DNA of 64,000 nucleotides from Chamaea fasciata (lineage: Eukaryota; Chordata; Aves; Passeriformes; Sylviidae): assembly GCA_029207755.1 (NCBI GenBank), contig JARCOQ010000002.1, forward strand, positions 90,743,087 to 90,807,086, in the 5' to 3' direction. Positions 10,475 to 23,300 of this stretch are shown here, in pieces. The notes below the pieces were generated by a model. The model was not told the origin of the DNA. It did no database searches and saw only the letters and a program-made list of their open reading frames with translations. Made by a program: the position numbers and the translations under genes. How positions within the stretch are numbered: position 1 is the first letter of the stretch; every line of letters starts with the position of its first letter.

Positions 10475-10921
10475 ACAGAATCGTTTAGGTTGGAAGAGAT
10501 ATTCAAGATCATCAAGTCCAACAGCTAATCCAGAACTGCCAAGTCCACGATTGAACTGTGTCCCCAAGTGCAACATTTACACGGCTTTTCAACACCTCCA
10601 GTGATGGGGACTCCACCTCTTCCCTGAGCAGCCTGTTCCAGCGATTGACAACCCTTTCCATGAAGATACTTTTCCTTATCCAGCCTAAACCCTGGCCCTT
10701 TCCTCTTGTCCTATTGCTTGTTTCTTGGGAGACAAACACCCAGCTCACTACGGCTTCCTTTCAGGTACTTTTAGAGAGGGATAAGGTTCTCCCTGAACCT
10801 CCTCTTCTCCAGACTAAACAACCACAGCTCCCTCAGGCACTCCTCACAGCATTTGTGCTCCAGACCCTCCACCACCTCCACTGCCCTTCTCTGGACACGC
10901 TCCAGCACCTCAATGTCTTTG
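10475..10921 (-). mobile_element. CR1 LINE 3' fragment, truncated
   Basis: On the + strand this reads as the reverse of a CR1 3' end: GACAGAATCGTTTAGGTTGG, then AGATCATCAAGTCCAAC, CCTGAGCAGCCTGTTCCAGC, CCCTTTCCTCTTGTCCTATT and CTTCTCTGGACACGCTCC. The copy is about 447 bp and breaks off at CAGCACCTCAATG, within the ORF2 C-terminal region. Frames on both strands (10512-10748 minus, 10558-11046 plus) are by-products. It is less diverged than the old CR1 at 13140. Confidence 0.9.
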
Positions 10922-10929
10922 AGGTGCTG
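10903..10929. repeat. Perfect 10-bp inverted repeat at the CR1 truncation point
   Basis: CAGCACCTCA (10903-10912) and TGAGGTGCTG (10920-10929) are exact reverse complements separated by 7 bases. The left arm is CR1 sequence and the right arm lies at or just beyond the point where CR1 similarity stops. Confidence 0.75.
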
Positions 10930-11807
10930 TTGACTGACAGATCAGCAATAAACAAGGGCAGATTCTTAAGAATATGGAAAATGGAAAAGGAAGACGGGAA
11001 AGAAGGAAGGAGAAGAAAAGGAAATGGAGAAGGAAAAGAGATCTAACACGCTGCTCAGTGAATGCAAGTCTTAAAAGAACCTGAGGACCGGTCACAGGAA
11101 AAACACAAAGCAGGCACAGCTTTATGTAGGAGATACAGTCACAAACAAGACACTCAACTCATCAAAAGACATTTCTACATTTCTGTGTGCTTACATTTCT
11201 GAAGTACCAGCTCCAGCAGAAAACAAGGTTTTCCTTTTAGTTAAGTACACAGCACATCAAGGCTGAACAATTTGTTAATGTGAACGTTTGAGAGAAGAGT
11301 GATTACAGCAATAAAGGTTCTGACACGCCAATTAAAGTAGTTGGGTTGGACTAAAAGAATATTGTATAACACCCATGTGCCCAACTTTGTAGACAAAATT
11401 CACATGGTTTGGGGAAGTGTGTGGCTTGGTGATCACATAATCAAGGACTGTGAGGGTGGGAGCACAGCTGGGTTAGTGTGAGTTTTGTTGCAGGTTTTGT
11501 GAGTGCAGGTTTAACTGCACACACAGCCCCGGGAAGCCCGTGTTCCTGGGGTGACTGGGGACACGGGCTTCACTGTTATCGAGGTTTTAACAGTTTTGCT
11601 AAGAAAATCTAGTGAGGGTTTTTGGACAGGAAAATTGCAGGATTTAGCTGGAATGTGAGGAATCTTTGGGTCCCTAGTTAATTATGATTTGCTTTGTTAT
11701 AGTAACAGAAATAGTGTTAGAGAAAAGAAGACAGTTCTTGTAATAATAAGCGTAGGCACTCTTACTATTTTTTTATTTGTATTCTTCCTTCTTTAAAGAA
11801 CCTGCTG
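10930..11807. other. Noncoding stretch with a purine-rich tract
   Basis: A GA-rich tract lies at 10970-11042 (GGAAAAGGAAGACGGGAAAG and similar). A palindrome-rich segment at 11450-11619 is listed separately. No gene is seen. Confidence 0.5.
11450..11619. repeat. Palindrome-rich segment between 8-bp direct repeats
   Basis: GTGAGGGT occurs at 11450-11457 and again at 11612-11619. The segment between them is richer in GC than its flanks. It contains an exact 11-bp inverted repeat (GAAGCCCGTGT 11533-11543 with ACACGGGCTTC 11561-11571, 17-base loop) and a shorter one (GTGCAG 11503-11508 with CTGCAC 11515-11520). No terminal inverted repeats are visible, so a transposon identity is unproven. Confidence 0.4.
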
Positions 11808-11905
11808 CAAAGAACCCCAGTTCTCTCAGCCACTCCTCATAAGACTTGTTCTCTAGAACCTTCCCCACCTTCACTGGTCCTCTTTGAATGCACTCCAGCA
11901 CCTAA
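11808..11905 (-). mobile_element. Short CR1 LINE scrap
   Basis: The + strand blocks GAACCCCAGTTCTCTCAGCC, ACTCCTCATAAGAC and CACTCCAGCACCTAAATG follow the antisense CR1 order seen at 10790-10915, with more divergence. Neither CR1 end is present. Confidence 0.7.
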
Positions 11906-13139
11906 ATGTGAAATTTATCTTTAACTTGTCTTGCTTTTTTTCTTGTGCTTGCTGTGTAAAGCATCTGAATCTTTGCCAGACTTGGTAGCTACTCACAGAT
12001 TAGAGCTCCCCAAGGAACTTCTGCCTGCTTTTACAGAGCTCTCCTTGCTTCATGCAATGCAGTGCTTCTGTCTGCTGTCAACACCCTCCAGAGGGAATTG
12101 TCCCCTCATGCTGTACCTGGATGCTGTTTCACGCCAAAAACCAGTTTAGGAGCATGACAACACAAGTTCAGGACCAAGGATTTCTCTGGGGAGCGAGGTC
12201 AGTCAACAGCATGGGTGTGCATTATGTTAGGAGAAGGAGGTTCTGTTCACAGCATTTTCAGATACATACTTAAAAGAAATGACTGCAGGAACAATCTTGT
12301 GCCAGTCTTGGGTCATGGTAAAAAAAAAATCTGTCTTAGTTTTTATATATCTGTCTCAACAGCTTACAGTCCACTTCAGAGAAGAACTCATCACAGCATC
12401 CTCTACTCTTTTTTTGTGGGAGTTTGATTTAACTATGCCAGAGAAAACCAAGGAATAATGAATTGAGATGATCAATGAAATTTCTTAAGCAAATGTTTGT
12501 TAATGCTCTGCATTTAAACCCCAACTGCATTTAAATCCCAACTCTGCATTTAAACCTGACCCAGATTTATTCAAATATTTATTTTCCCTGCAAATAATCT
12601 TGTTATGGCAGGTTTCTTCCCAAGCAGCTATTTGAATTATTAGAGAATAATCTTCTCTCATAGTTTGCAGAAGAATAATGCTGGGGTGTTTTTCATTTTT
12701 TATAGTATTTACTCTTTTGCTCAGCTATTGCACACAGTATCCTGGTAGAATAGGTTGCTTATTCCTAGCCTTGAACATGTTTAACAAGAAAACATTAGTT
12801 TTTAACAAGCAATTTTCAGGTGTCTTGTAACAAGTCGCTCTTTCACCTTGGTAACTATTTTCTTCGATCATATTCATTCTGTGCTGAGAAAAAACAAAGT
12901 GAAATGAAGAGCGGAAAAAACTGCCAAACCATTCTATAAAACAAAAGCCAGGTTTCAAGTGTATATGCACTGAAATTTGATAAAGTTCTTGGAATATAAA
13001 AAGTGCAGGCTTTCTGTAGGTTATCCCATTACAAACAACAGTACCAAAACATGCATACTCAGAGATTAAAAAAGAAACTAAGATTTTTTGGTTTTCCCCA
13101 CCCTGAAATGACATGTTTCACTACACTGAACGAGAGCAG
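11906..13139. other. Unique noncoding stretch with one short tandem repeat
   Basis: The only structure seen is the 17-19-bp tandem repeat at 12505-12559. Frames such as 12725-13114 (minus, 129 codons) show no recognisable domain. Confidence 0.5.
12505..12559 (+). repeat. Three tandem copies of a 17-19-bp unit
   Basis: Three successive units read CTCTGCATTTAAACCCCA, ACTGCATTTAAATCCCA and ACTCTGCATTTAAACCTGA. They differ by a TC indel and a few substitutions. Confidence 0.8.
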
Positions 13140-13740
13140 CTGAATGTCAGTCATCTGGGTCAGTTTTCATTAACAGCCTAAATGATAGCATAGCAACTGC
13201 ATTCAATGCATTTGCAAATAAGAAAAAACTTGAGAGGGGATGCCAGCATGCTGGTCCAGGAATAGAATTCAAATGTACCTGGCAAATAGGACATAAACTG
13301 AAAAGGCTGGGAATATAAATAGCAATACAGCACGCATTGTATTGTGCAGTTCTCCTCCTCTGCTATGCATTAGCAAGGCCTTGTATGAAATGCTGTGTCC
13401 AGTTTTAGGTGTCACATTCTAGGAAGAGTAGTTGGAGGGGTGACAGTGAAGATGATAAGAGCTCCAGGAAACAGTATCTCAAACCTGCTTGCACTAGCTG
13501 AGTGAATACTGGGGTGTGACATGGCGGGTTCTTAAGTGCTGAAAGGCTGCAGCAGGGATGGACTAAACTGTTCTTGTCTAAGCTGAATGGGAGAGAAACC
13601 ACGGGCTTACACTGCATCAAATACAAATTCAGGTCAGACACAGACAAAATCTTCCAACTGGGGGAGCAGAAATACTGGAATAACACTGGGAGACTTTGTT
13701 ATTACTGGAGATATTAAAAAACATGTTACACTGACCTCCG
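13140..13740 (+). mobile_element. Ancient CR1 LINE fragment, sense strand
   Basis: The segment order matches the end of CR1 ORF2 and its 3' region in a strongly diverged copy. Blocks include TTAACAGCCTAAATGATAGC and CATTTGCAAATAAG (degraded remains of the region encoding the FADD active-site motif), then GAAATGCTGTGTCCAGTTTTAG (13387), GATGATAAGAGCTCCAGGAAA (13451) and AAATACTGGAATAACACTGGGAG (13669). Many stops and indels are present. Edges are approximate. Minus-strand frames over the region are spurious. Confidence 0.65.
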
Positions 13741-16700
13741 TTAAAAAGGAATTGGGGTGCTTGCGCTTCCTTGGGCATAGAGGACAGGGGTATAACCAGG
13801 ATTTCAGCAGTCCTGTGGTTTTACGGCTGTATAAATAGTCCATCAAGATAAGGGAATCAACACCAGAGTAGAAGGTAGATCTAATCATTTTGTCATCTAC
13901 CCACAGAGAAAAGGTGCTTTCTTTCTTCCTCCTGCCCCCCAAAAGGCATTAATGACTCGAGTATTTGAAAGATCTCTCCGAACTTGCAAATGCAGAATTT
14001 GCTTTCCTGCTGCTTTCACAGATACTATGTGATGGTGCAAATGTATTTCTGAGTTTTCATGTAAAACCATACAGGATAAAAATAAAATTACATTATATCT
14101 GGATCCATGAAAGCTGTGGGTGGGTGGGAGGGCTGCTGCCAAAGCCGTGATTTTAAGCTTCATGAATTGGGGAGAAATTGCTGCTCCTCAGTGAGATTGA
14201 TTCCATGACTGCTCAGCTTGATAAGCTCAGCAGAAGATCGGCAGGAAAAAAATCCTAAAACCTGTGGGGATTTTTTGTTTGAATAAAAGCTCCTGTTATG
14301 AAACTGTAGTATTGCTTGTTAGTAGCTTTTGCTGTTTGACACAAATGCTACCCATCAGCTGATAGCATTAGTGATTATTTATTATTTCAGCCTCTAGTTA
14401 ACAAATTTAATGATAAATTTCTACTGAAAATACCATTGTATTTGGCAATGGATACTTTTTTAAACTTGTTTTATGTCTTCTACTGAGACACATAAATAGA
14501 ATTCAGCAGTAGAAAGGTTTTTCTGCACAGTTGGGGTAGAAAAAAGGGTTGTGTATGTTTACTTCATAGTTTGAGAATTCAAGGACACAGAGGAGCTTTT
14601 GGCATTTACATCTTGGCTTTAAAAAGAACTGGGAAAGCGACACCAGGGTTCGTTGTATTTTTCCTGTAGATCTCCATTCCCTTTGCCATCTCTCCTCCCT
14701 CTTTTTAGAAAGGCTTTGAAAGTCCTTACGGACCTGATAGAGCATTGCTCTAGGAGTTTCCTCATAACCAAATCCTGTCACATGAGGATACTGCTAAGAG
14801 AAGAAAAAGCACTAACAAGTTCTAGCAATGCCAAATTACATTCAGTTCTTGTATTTTCACTTGGCATGGTAACACTTCCAAAGAGCAATTGTTTCACAAT
14901 CAGAACTTCTGCAGCCTGTTCATTTCCTTTCTCTTACTTAGCTGTTCAGAGACCATCAGACACCAGGCAAGCCAATAAATGTCCATCTGAGCAATTATGT
15001 AGCTTAAACATCAAGTGAGACAAACTATTGTTTTTCTTCCAAATACAATTTAAAGAGACAAACCTGATAGTATCACTAGAAATAATTCATTTGCATAGCA
15101 ACTCTCTTCTCTTTAGTGAACTTCAGGTATTGATTAAATTAAAGGTCTTGATTTTTAAGGAAGCTCTTCTCCTAAAATAGTCCCTCTGCCATGACAGACA
15201 TGAGACACAATTCTCTTAAACAAGACTCAGTACTTGCACCATGATTTATGTGACATTTTCAGCAAAGTACTCAAGAATATGCTGGCTGTTCCTAGGCTAC
15301 TTGGACTTAATTTTACGCTGAAAGTTGTATTTATAAATAAGAAGCTTGTGCCGGCATCGTTGGAAATAGAAGAAAGTCTCTTTTTTTTTAGACTTGTCAC
15401 TAAAAGAAACACTGCTATGCATAGGGATTTCAATGGCTCTTCCATGAAGGATGACTGGGAACATACTTTAAAATGCTTTTGATAAAGAGATTGAGAGGTT
15501 TACAGCCCCTCTCTCGTGTAAGCATTTGAAGAAAAGAAATTCCTTTACACAGCACAGATGTGCAAAAAGATGATTGATGCTTAATATCCATGCTGATAGC
15601 CATGTTGCCCACAGGGAAGTCCCTGAGTAAGAGGGATTTCTGAATTGAGCACTCTGAGGGAGGAGAAAACCTGATTTGCTAATTGGTTTTGGTGGGATAC
15701 TTGTTAAAGAGGTCAAAACCAGCTGGGTCTGCTTAATATGTCCTGCAGTGAATTGCAGAAATCTGCAGGTTCCATCATTTGTTTCAGGGTCTGTGTGCAA
15801 TGTGGAAGTGAGTAATTGACATTAGGTTTATATTATTTGGAGCCTCAGATTAGTTTTTGTCCTTAACAGCACAATGACTTTAAATCACTTTTATCCCAGT
15901 AAACTCCAGGTGTTCAGCAAAGGGGGCCATGCTGCTGAGTGCCAAAGACTAAAACTTGTATCTGCTGTCTTTAGATATCCACAGAACAAATGTGTCTGTG
16001 TGCACTCATCTCCCTGACTGCCTTTATATTAATTGGAAGAGAATTTGACCATAATTTTGGCATCTACTTTAAGATGGCATGAATCACACCTTCAAAATGC
16101 TTCTTTCTCTTTTCTGATTACACAAGCAACCAATTGTGGCTAGCTTACGGACAGACATTGAACTATCAAATCTATTAGGTTAGGACAGATGAGTCCCAAA
16201 CAAAAGTGCAAATATACACCGTATGCCTGGACACACATCCCTTATTTTGTGGTCCTCTGCTGATGCCAAATGACATCTGTCTGGGCAGTGCCATGGTGCA
16301 CTCCTGGATGCATGTCTGCCTTTCACCAGGAAATTGGACAAGAGGGAGGGAGGTAGGAGAGGGGCTGGCTGCTGCCAAGCTTTCATCCCAGTGTGGTATG
16401 GAAAAGTGGCTGCAGAAGCCATCAAGACCAAGAACTGACATATTCTGGGGTCCCAGTCTGTAGAAATACCCCATGCGCCTGCTTTAAAACAGATGTAGCT
16501 CAATTCACAAGACACCCCTTGGGCCTTAGATTAGGACCTCTCAGCTGGTGGCATCACTCCCTCCTTACACGATGCTTGTCATAGAAAAAAGAAGTCAAAG
16601 ACACCAAGGCCGAAAATTATAGCATCAACTTTTTTCTGTTTTAATTTTCAGATATAGGAAATTATTGCTCAGCAAGGGAGGCAGTGTTAAAGCAAAACCT

Positions 16701-19700
16701 TTGCCTAAAGGCCCAAGTGTCTTCTCTGGCTGCAGGGCTATCAGTGTTTTGACACCAGCAGTCTGGCACTGCATGAGGCATTGCTCCAGCTGAGGATGGT
16801 TGGTGGGAGCAGCAGTAGTGAGGCAGGTCACCCTCCCTCATTGTTCTTTGACTTTGCTTTCAGGTAATTTCAAAGAGAGGTTAATAAAGACTGTTTTTCT
16901 TTGAGAAAGGCTTGCTTTCCGTGATCATTTTCTGATAATATCATTTGTTTTCAACTTGGCAGTAGGTTTGTGGAATGAGATCCCCCTGGACCTCCATGAC
17001 TTTGTATTTTACCTGGCAGCAAACATCTCAGTTCTTTCTCTTGTCACTTGATCTGGGATAAAAGAAATAAGGGCCTTTCTTAAGGAGGAAAAAAAAAATT
17101 AAAAATCCCTGAGGGAGAGAATGATTATAGGGATCATGGGATATACACTGTACTGGGTGGCCATTTTCTGGCAAAACTCTGACCTCAAACTCTGTTTATC
17201 AAGTAAACAAAACATTTCACCATGCACAGTGTGCCTGATTCTGCAGCAAGTGGCAGAAACAGCCCCATGTGCCAGGCAAGGGGAGACACAGCATTAAACT
17301 TCTTCAGGCTCTAAAAAGAAACCTTTGTGCCAGCTTTGGTGCAATATTTGGTTTGCTTGTAAAAAAATGCAGCCTTCTATAATTTATAGCAGGTGTAATG
17401 AAATATGTGTAATTTGATGGAAAGTCCTTGATAAGATACCAGTGGTAACAGCATGGGGTTAACAGATAGGAACTGGCATTTGAGAGAGCCAACATGATTA
17501 AATCAGGGATCATTTTAAGTTGACTTGTAATTGCCCGCACAGGAAAGGTAAAAAGTGAGTTCCTCTGTAACGATGAGATTTTGTTCTCCACATCCAGATG
17601 GAATATAATATTGCTGCAGTGGCTTGTAGGCTTGTGGGGTTTAAATAGTGCCTGCAATCTGGTGCCATGCTGATTTACTAATCCTTGATCTTAGTTGAAC
17701 ATGATCACAGTCCCTGCTTCTGTTCATAAGGGATAGGCTTACTGTTAATTGACAGGCTTTGGCGTCCTACCAAAAGAGCTGCTATGTAGAGAAGGAGCTA
17801 AAACTGAGCAGAGGATGTATCGGACAAGCCGGTTTGGTGGGGGAGAAATCTATTCAGTAGATCTTTATGCCAAAAATTATTTTCTATTTTATTGTGTCAT
17901 TAAAACTACAAGTATGTGATTTGCATTTTAACATGAAACTAATAAAAACAGAATAATCTGAAATGTGTTTGCAGGGTGATTAAGGATATAAGATGTGGTG
18001 TTTGGAATCTTCCCAGCTACTCTGCTCTCTGTTTATTTAATTATTGTGTGAACTTCCATGTTTATATCTGCTCACAAAACTTGTGTTCAATGGTACATGC
18101 TAAGCATACCCAACCTCTCAGTTGTGATATTGCCCACAGATTTCAAAGAGATTGTATCCTGGGGCTGGGGACTGCATGACATTTTATCCAGCATTTTTGA
18201 AATTTGATGGGAAGGTGTTAGCAAGCTGTAATTTCTTTTCCAGTAACTCCCCAGAAGTTTCAGACTGTCTTCTTTTTATTTAGAACTTTGTTTGCCCCAA
18301 GTTTTGATCCCTTTCTCCAGCTTTCTAGACCTGGCAAAATCTGAGAGAAAAATAATTTTGTGGGGAAGGCTGAAATTCTTTACAGTCTGTCTTTTCCACT
18401 TCTGCACGGCTGGCCTCACAGGCTTCAGGCATGCTAAATTGAAGGACAATATTTAGATGTCAGTGGTGCTCCAGGAGTATACAACCTTCTACCAAATTAT
18501 TTTATAGCCTTCAGCCTTTTATAACCTTCATTGGCCGAACTTGCCAATGTAGATGTGTTTCTTCATGGGTAACTTTGAACCTATCTTGTGTTTTGGATCT
18601 GTCATTCATGATAACTTTGAGCCCACTCACCTACAAGCTAATGTAAGTGCTTTGAAATCTCTGGAATACAGTTTTTACCCTGTGTGCTAAACTTTGAGGG
18701 ATTTCCTGCCTAGTTTCAATATTTCATTTAACCAGTAGGAAAAAACACTCTGTGTTTTGGAGATCAGTTGTAACTGTTCTTTCACTTGCTGTGCAAGTGA
18801 GGAGCAAAGTAGGAGCCTTCCTTCCTATAAGCTCATGCTTTAGGTTTAATAAAGGGCAGTGTAACTCTGAAGACTGAACAAATTCTTTTGTGCTGGGCCA
18901 GGGCTGAACTGTGGAGCAGGGCAGTGCAATGGCACATTTGAAGGTCTCACACCAAACTTAAACCTTGTGCCTTGGAGTCAACTCTGAGCCTTCCCAGCTC
19001 TCAGTTGTTTGGGAGGCTCAGATGGTGCATTTTCCATGCTGGTGTAGAGGATTTGCCTTCAAAGTGGCCAAGTAATTGTTTCCTGACTATATTCTTAGAT
19101 AGGGCATTCATAGGTGAAGACTATGATGTGAACAGCCATCTCATAAGTGTATAATCCACCCATGAAGTCTGTCCATGTTAGGCAGACATGTGCGTGTCAA
19201 CACGAGGTTTTCCTTCTCAAGATACATCAGTTCAATAGAAAAACAAACCTCCCTGCAAGTCATTCCATGGCTTCTGGGATGGTCCTAGGCCTCCAAAGCC
19301 ACAGCAGAGCTATTGCCATATATCTTCAGGTCTGTGTAAACCTTTGTCCTAGTGGCAAGGTCAGTTTATACTTCTGAGTGTGGCACATGGAAAAAATATT
19401 TGTGTTCACTCTCATCTACTTTCCTGAGCTCCGTCAAGTTCTTCCAAGCTCTGAGGTCAAAACCTCTCTACCTCAGGCTTAGTTAGCAGTGCCACAGCAA
19501 TTTTTCCCTCATCATCTGACCAGTTTGGAGATGACAATATTTTGGTTCCTGTGGGGTCACTGTGTGCAACATTTCTATTAGCCTGGCTGGTCTCATCCCT
19601 GCATGTTTCTTATCTCTGCCAGCCATATCATTATGGAAAGAATGGCTCTCTTCATCCACCTCTTGGGAAGGGGTTTTTTTAGAAACTTGCGCTCTCATGG

Positions 19701-20201
19701 CTGGGGCCTTGGTCTTCTATGAAACTTGAATTGGATGTGAATCAGATTTAGAGAAATCCTTCTTCAGCCTACCTGTGGTGGTGTCTGTGATTTTGCCTCA
19801 ATAATTCTGCAGCACATCCTCTTCTCTGGCACTCCAGTTGTCTGGATTATGCTGAAATATGGCCCAGCTCTTTCCAGTCTGTGTTCTTTGGTTTTTTCCG
19901 TGAAGACGAGAGAACTGGAGTGAGAAACTGAGCTGAAGAGAATGCTGTAAGCCAGATCCTCCCCTGTCCTGGATTTGGACACAGCTGGGGTACACAGCAA
20001 AATGTGGGAACTGGGAGACATTCCTGGGTTCAAAATGAGAAAAATGAGCTGAAGCATTCTCTAATTAAGCAATTTAAAACCAACAAAGGCATTGCCAGTC
20101 TTGACAGATCAATTCACACAACACTTCATAAGGTCATATTGAAGTATCACTGCACCTTCAAGGCAAAAAGCCGTAATATTTTTGTATCAGACAATTGTCA
20201 G
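13741..20201. other. Unique noncoding stretch, no gene seen
   Basis: About 6.5 kb of AT-rich DNA with scattered AATAAA and simple A/T runs (for example A9 near 17091). All frames are below about 125 codons and none has a recognisable domain. I cannot exclude short exons or conserved noncoding elements. Confidence 0.5.
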
Positions 20202-20350
20202 TGAATCACTTGAATCTCCTGATTTGGAAGGGATTTACAAGGATCATTGAGTCCAACTTCTGGCCCTGTATGGGATAACCCCAAGGATCACACCATATGC
20301 CTGAGGGCATTGTCCAAACACGCCTTGAAACTCAAGAGGACTAGGTGGCT
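20202..20350 (-). mobile_element. CR1 LINE 3' tail fragment
   Basis: The + strand shows the antisense CR1 3' end: GAATCACTTGAATCTCCTGA, TTTGGAAGGGATTTACAAGG, ATCATTGAGTCCAACTTCTGG and CCTGAGGGCATTGTCCAAAC. This is a different CR1 subfamily from the copy at 10475. Similarity fades after about 20350. Confidence 0.8.
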
Positions 20351-23300
20351 TTAATCGCTGGCTCCTTCGTGTCCTATGGCTGCAACAATTCAAATATTGA
20401 AAGACCCTTGGCTTTTAACCAAAGAGGCATGGAGGCATGTGCTGTGTGGAAACACCGAATGGGCTGTTTCTGGAGCTGTAAGAGAAGTTGAGGTTTCTCA
20501 CCTTGTCTTAAGGATACTGAACTGTCTTTTTAACTCTGAATTGATACTAACGGTTGAGAATTTTTTAACAATCTAAGAACAGTCTTGTTCTGATCACTCA
20601 GAAGATATTTTGTGAATTAATAGAGGTATGAAATTTAAGGGGATTAGCTAAATCATATTAAAAATTTATGTGTACATTCTCATTCAAAATTCAAAAGGTT
20701 TTCGTTTTTATTTTCATTTATTTCCTGCTGTGGTGGTTGAAAATTATTTTAAATCAGGGCACCTTTAATTCTGAAGAGGAAAGCACACAGGCAAGCTGAA
20801 TAGGATTTGCCTAAAATGCATTAAAAATTCAACTTGAATTAGCTTTAAGAAATTCTCTTAACTTGAATGAGAGAAAAACATATTTGCTAGTTGAAAAAAT
20901 GGTTTTTCATGAGAAGAACATAAAAATGTGAGGTGGAAAACAACGTCTGTTCTCAAAAAATTATTTTTTACAAACATTTATAAAATTTAGGAGGATTTCT
21001 AATAAAACAAATTGCCTGGAAAATTCAACTATTCCCTAAAGAGCCATTGCATTCAATTTGGAGACACCACTCAGCCATTACAGTGTGAAACAGCTTTGCT
21101 TTAATTGAAAATCTCAGAGCAGTCTCCTCCAGGAAGTTGTTTCTCACCTTTCATTAGTAAGACTTGACTGTGAGGGGCACCTGCAAACAGCTGACAAGTG
21201 CCTTGTTACAAATATTTTATTAAAAGGGATTTTTTTATAAATAGCTTTTTGTATTGGCTGGGATTTTGAGTAATGTTGGAAAATGTTAGATACAATTAAG
21301 TATCTCACTAATAATCCAAAGCTAGAGAAAGTTATCAAAAGGATGTTAAAAATATATCTCAGGATAGAAAAGCGGGCATGTATGTTTAAAGACACTCCTA
21401 GGGGGGAAAAAAGTATTGTGGTGAGAATGTAATGTATTTATAGAGCTTAAAAGGGTGTGCTCTGTGAAGGTATTGATAGGCAGTCTGTCCTTTTTTCAAG
21501 TCTTATCTTCAGGGTAGCAGAGCTCAAATGTGCCAAACACTTCTCGTGTTCAACTCTGATTACATCTGTGCAATTTTCTCTGAGATTTATGTCTGGTGCC
21601 AATGAAAGCAGTGGGCATTGTCTCGCTATATTTAACATATTTGTTAGATTAAGTGATTGCTTAAATGTTTTTATTCTTATCACATCTGCAGTGCCAAAAC
21701 TTCACTGATCAACAAAAGGACGCTGGCTGGACAGATAGCAAAGTGACTGCTGTCCCAGTCAAGAAATGCAAGCTCAGAAGTGTGACTACCACAGCCAGGG
21801 GAGAACAGAGCTCATGTGCTTGCTGAAGTTGTATTCCTGGTATTGCATTAGGATTTTCCTAAGGGTTCTTGGGAATGCACCCTCTCACACACATGCTTTG
21901 CTTCTTCATTTAGGAGAGACTGCTGAAAAGACAAAGGCATCTGGAGCAGGAAAGTCAGAAGATGCAGTAATACGGCAAAAATATTCACATTGTGACTTTT
22001 ACTGGTGCCCTCTCCAGTTATAATATTCTTGCAAAATATTTAATACTCCGCTATTTGCATGTGCTCTACTACTGCACTCTGAGTTAACTGAATGTACCCA
22101 CTGATCATGGATATAGGAAATCAATTGTTGCTGCTGTCTTTGTGTCACAATTTTTAATTCTAGAGGGAAGTAGCTGGTTTGCTTGAAGTTGGGCTTCTTT
22201 AGCTTTCTGATGTGTCTTGTGGGGTCTGGACTTCTCAAGGCACACATCTGGGTCCAAAGAAATGATGCCTGCTGTTCACTGGTGCTCCTCTCTCTGATGC
22301 AAGTGGGTGCTGCAGAACACTGGGCTGCTGGCCTTTCAGAAGAGGCAAGTAATTTACTCCTGGACTATGCTTTGTCATAAAAAAAACTTTCAGCATTGCA
22401 TAGCATGACTATAGATATGCCCATCGGTAACCTCTATGTGGGTGATTGAAGAGACCTTCGTTGGTGTATCTGCTGTATTGCACTTGCCAATGTACTCTGG
22501 GACTGGATGAAATACTATGTTTGATCTCTAATTTCGGCTCTGAGAAGTGGGTTGTAAATGGTAGATGTGGGAGAAAGAAACCAGCAATGTACCTTCCAAC
22601 ACATTTTAGTTAATCTAGTTTCATTTTATCAAGAGCCCTTTATCCCTACCATTTATCACTGGTTCATTCTTATAACTGCTGTGGCAGAGAGGGGCTTGGG
22701 AGGTGATTTAAAAGAGAAATAAATATAAACCTTAAAAATCAGCTCCCTTGGAGACTGCCTAGAGGAAAAAGCAGTTACTGTGGTAGGAGGTCAAACCAAG
22801 GCTGACATTCCAGCCAGCAAGGGGACAAAATCACTGGGAAGAGAGGGGCAAGAGAAACAGAGAGAGACATAAGGTGAATTAGGAAGGATAAAATAAAAGC
22901 ATTGAGCTTGAGAGAGTGAAAGAGAGGAAGCTGTTAAACAGGTCATAGAACAGAACATCAGACAAGGGAAAGGATATTTGCCATTTTAGCTGCAAAACTG
23001 CAGTCTGAGCCAACTGTTTTAACATCTGGTTTAGACATTTGAGATAAAGTTTTTGCCTGGGTTTTTCCAGAGTTTGCACTACTCTTTTTTGTGTTCAGGG
23101 TGACCAGGAATTTCCATTCTCTCTAGATTTTTTAAATATTCCTTTTTATTCATGTGAGCTGAAGGAGTTTATGGACATTTAGCAGGTATCAATGTCACAG
23201 TGGCACAGAAGTAGAAGTTATCTGTGCCAACACCAGGCTTTGTGTGCCTGATACTGAGTTTTATGGCTGCATTTTTCAGTGCCCCAGCAGTGCTTCTCTA

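Noticed and set aside
10558..11046. 162-codon plus-strand frame
   Set aside because: It is the antisense of a CR1 3' fragment running into a purine-rich tract.
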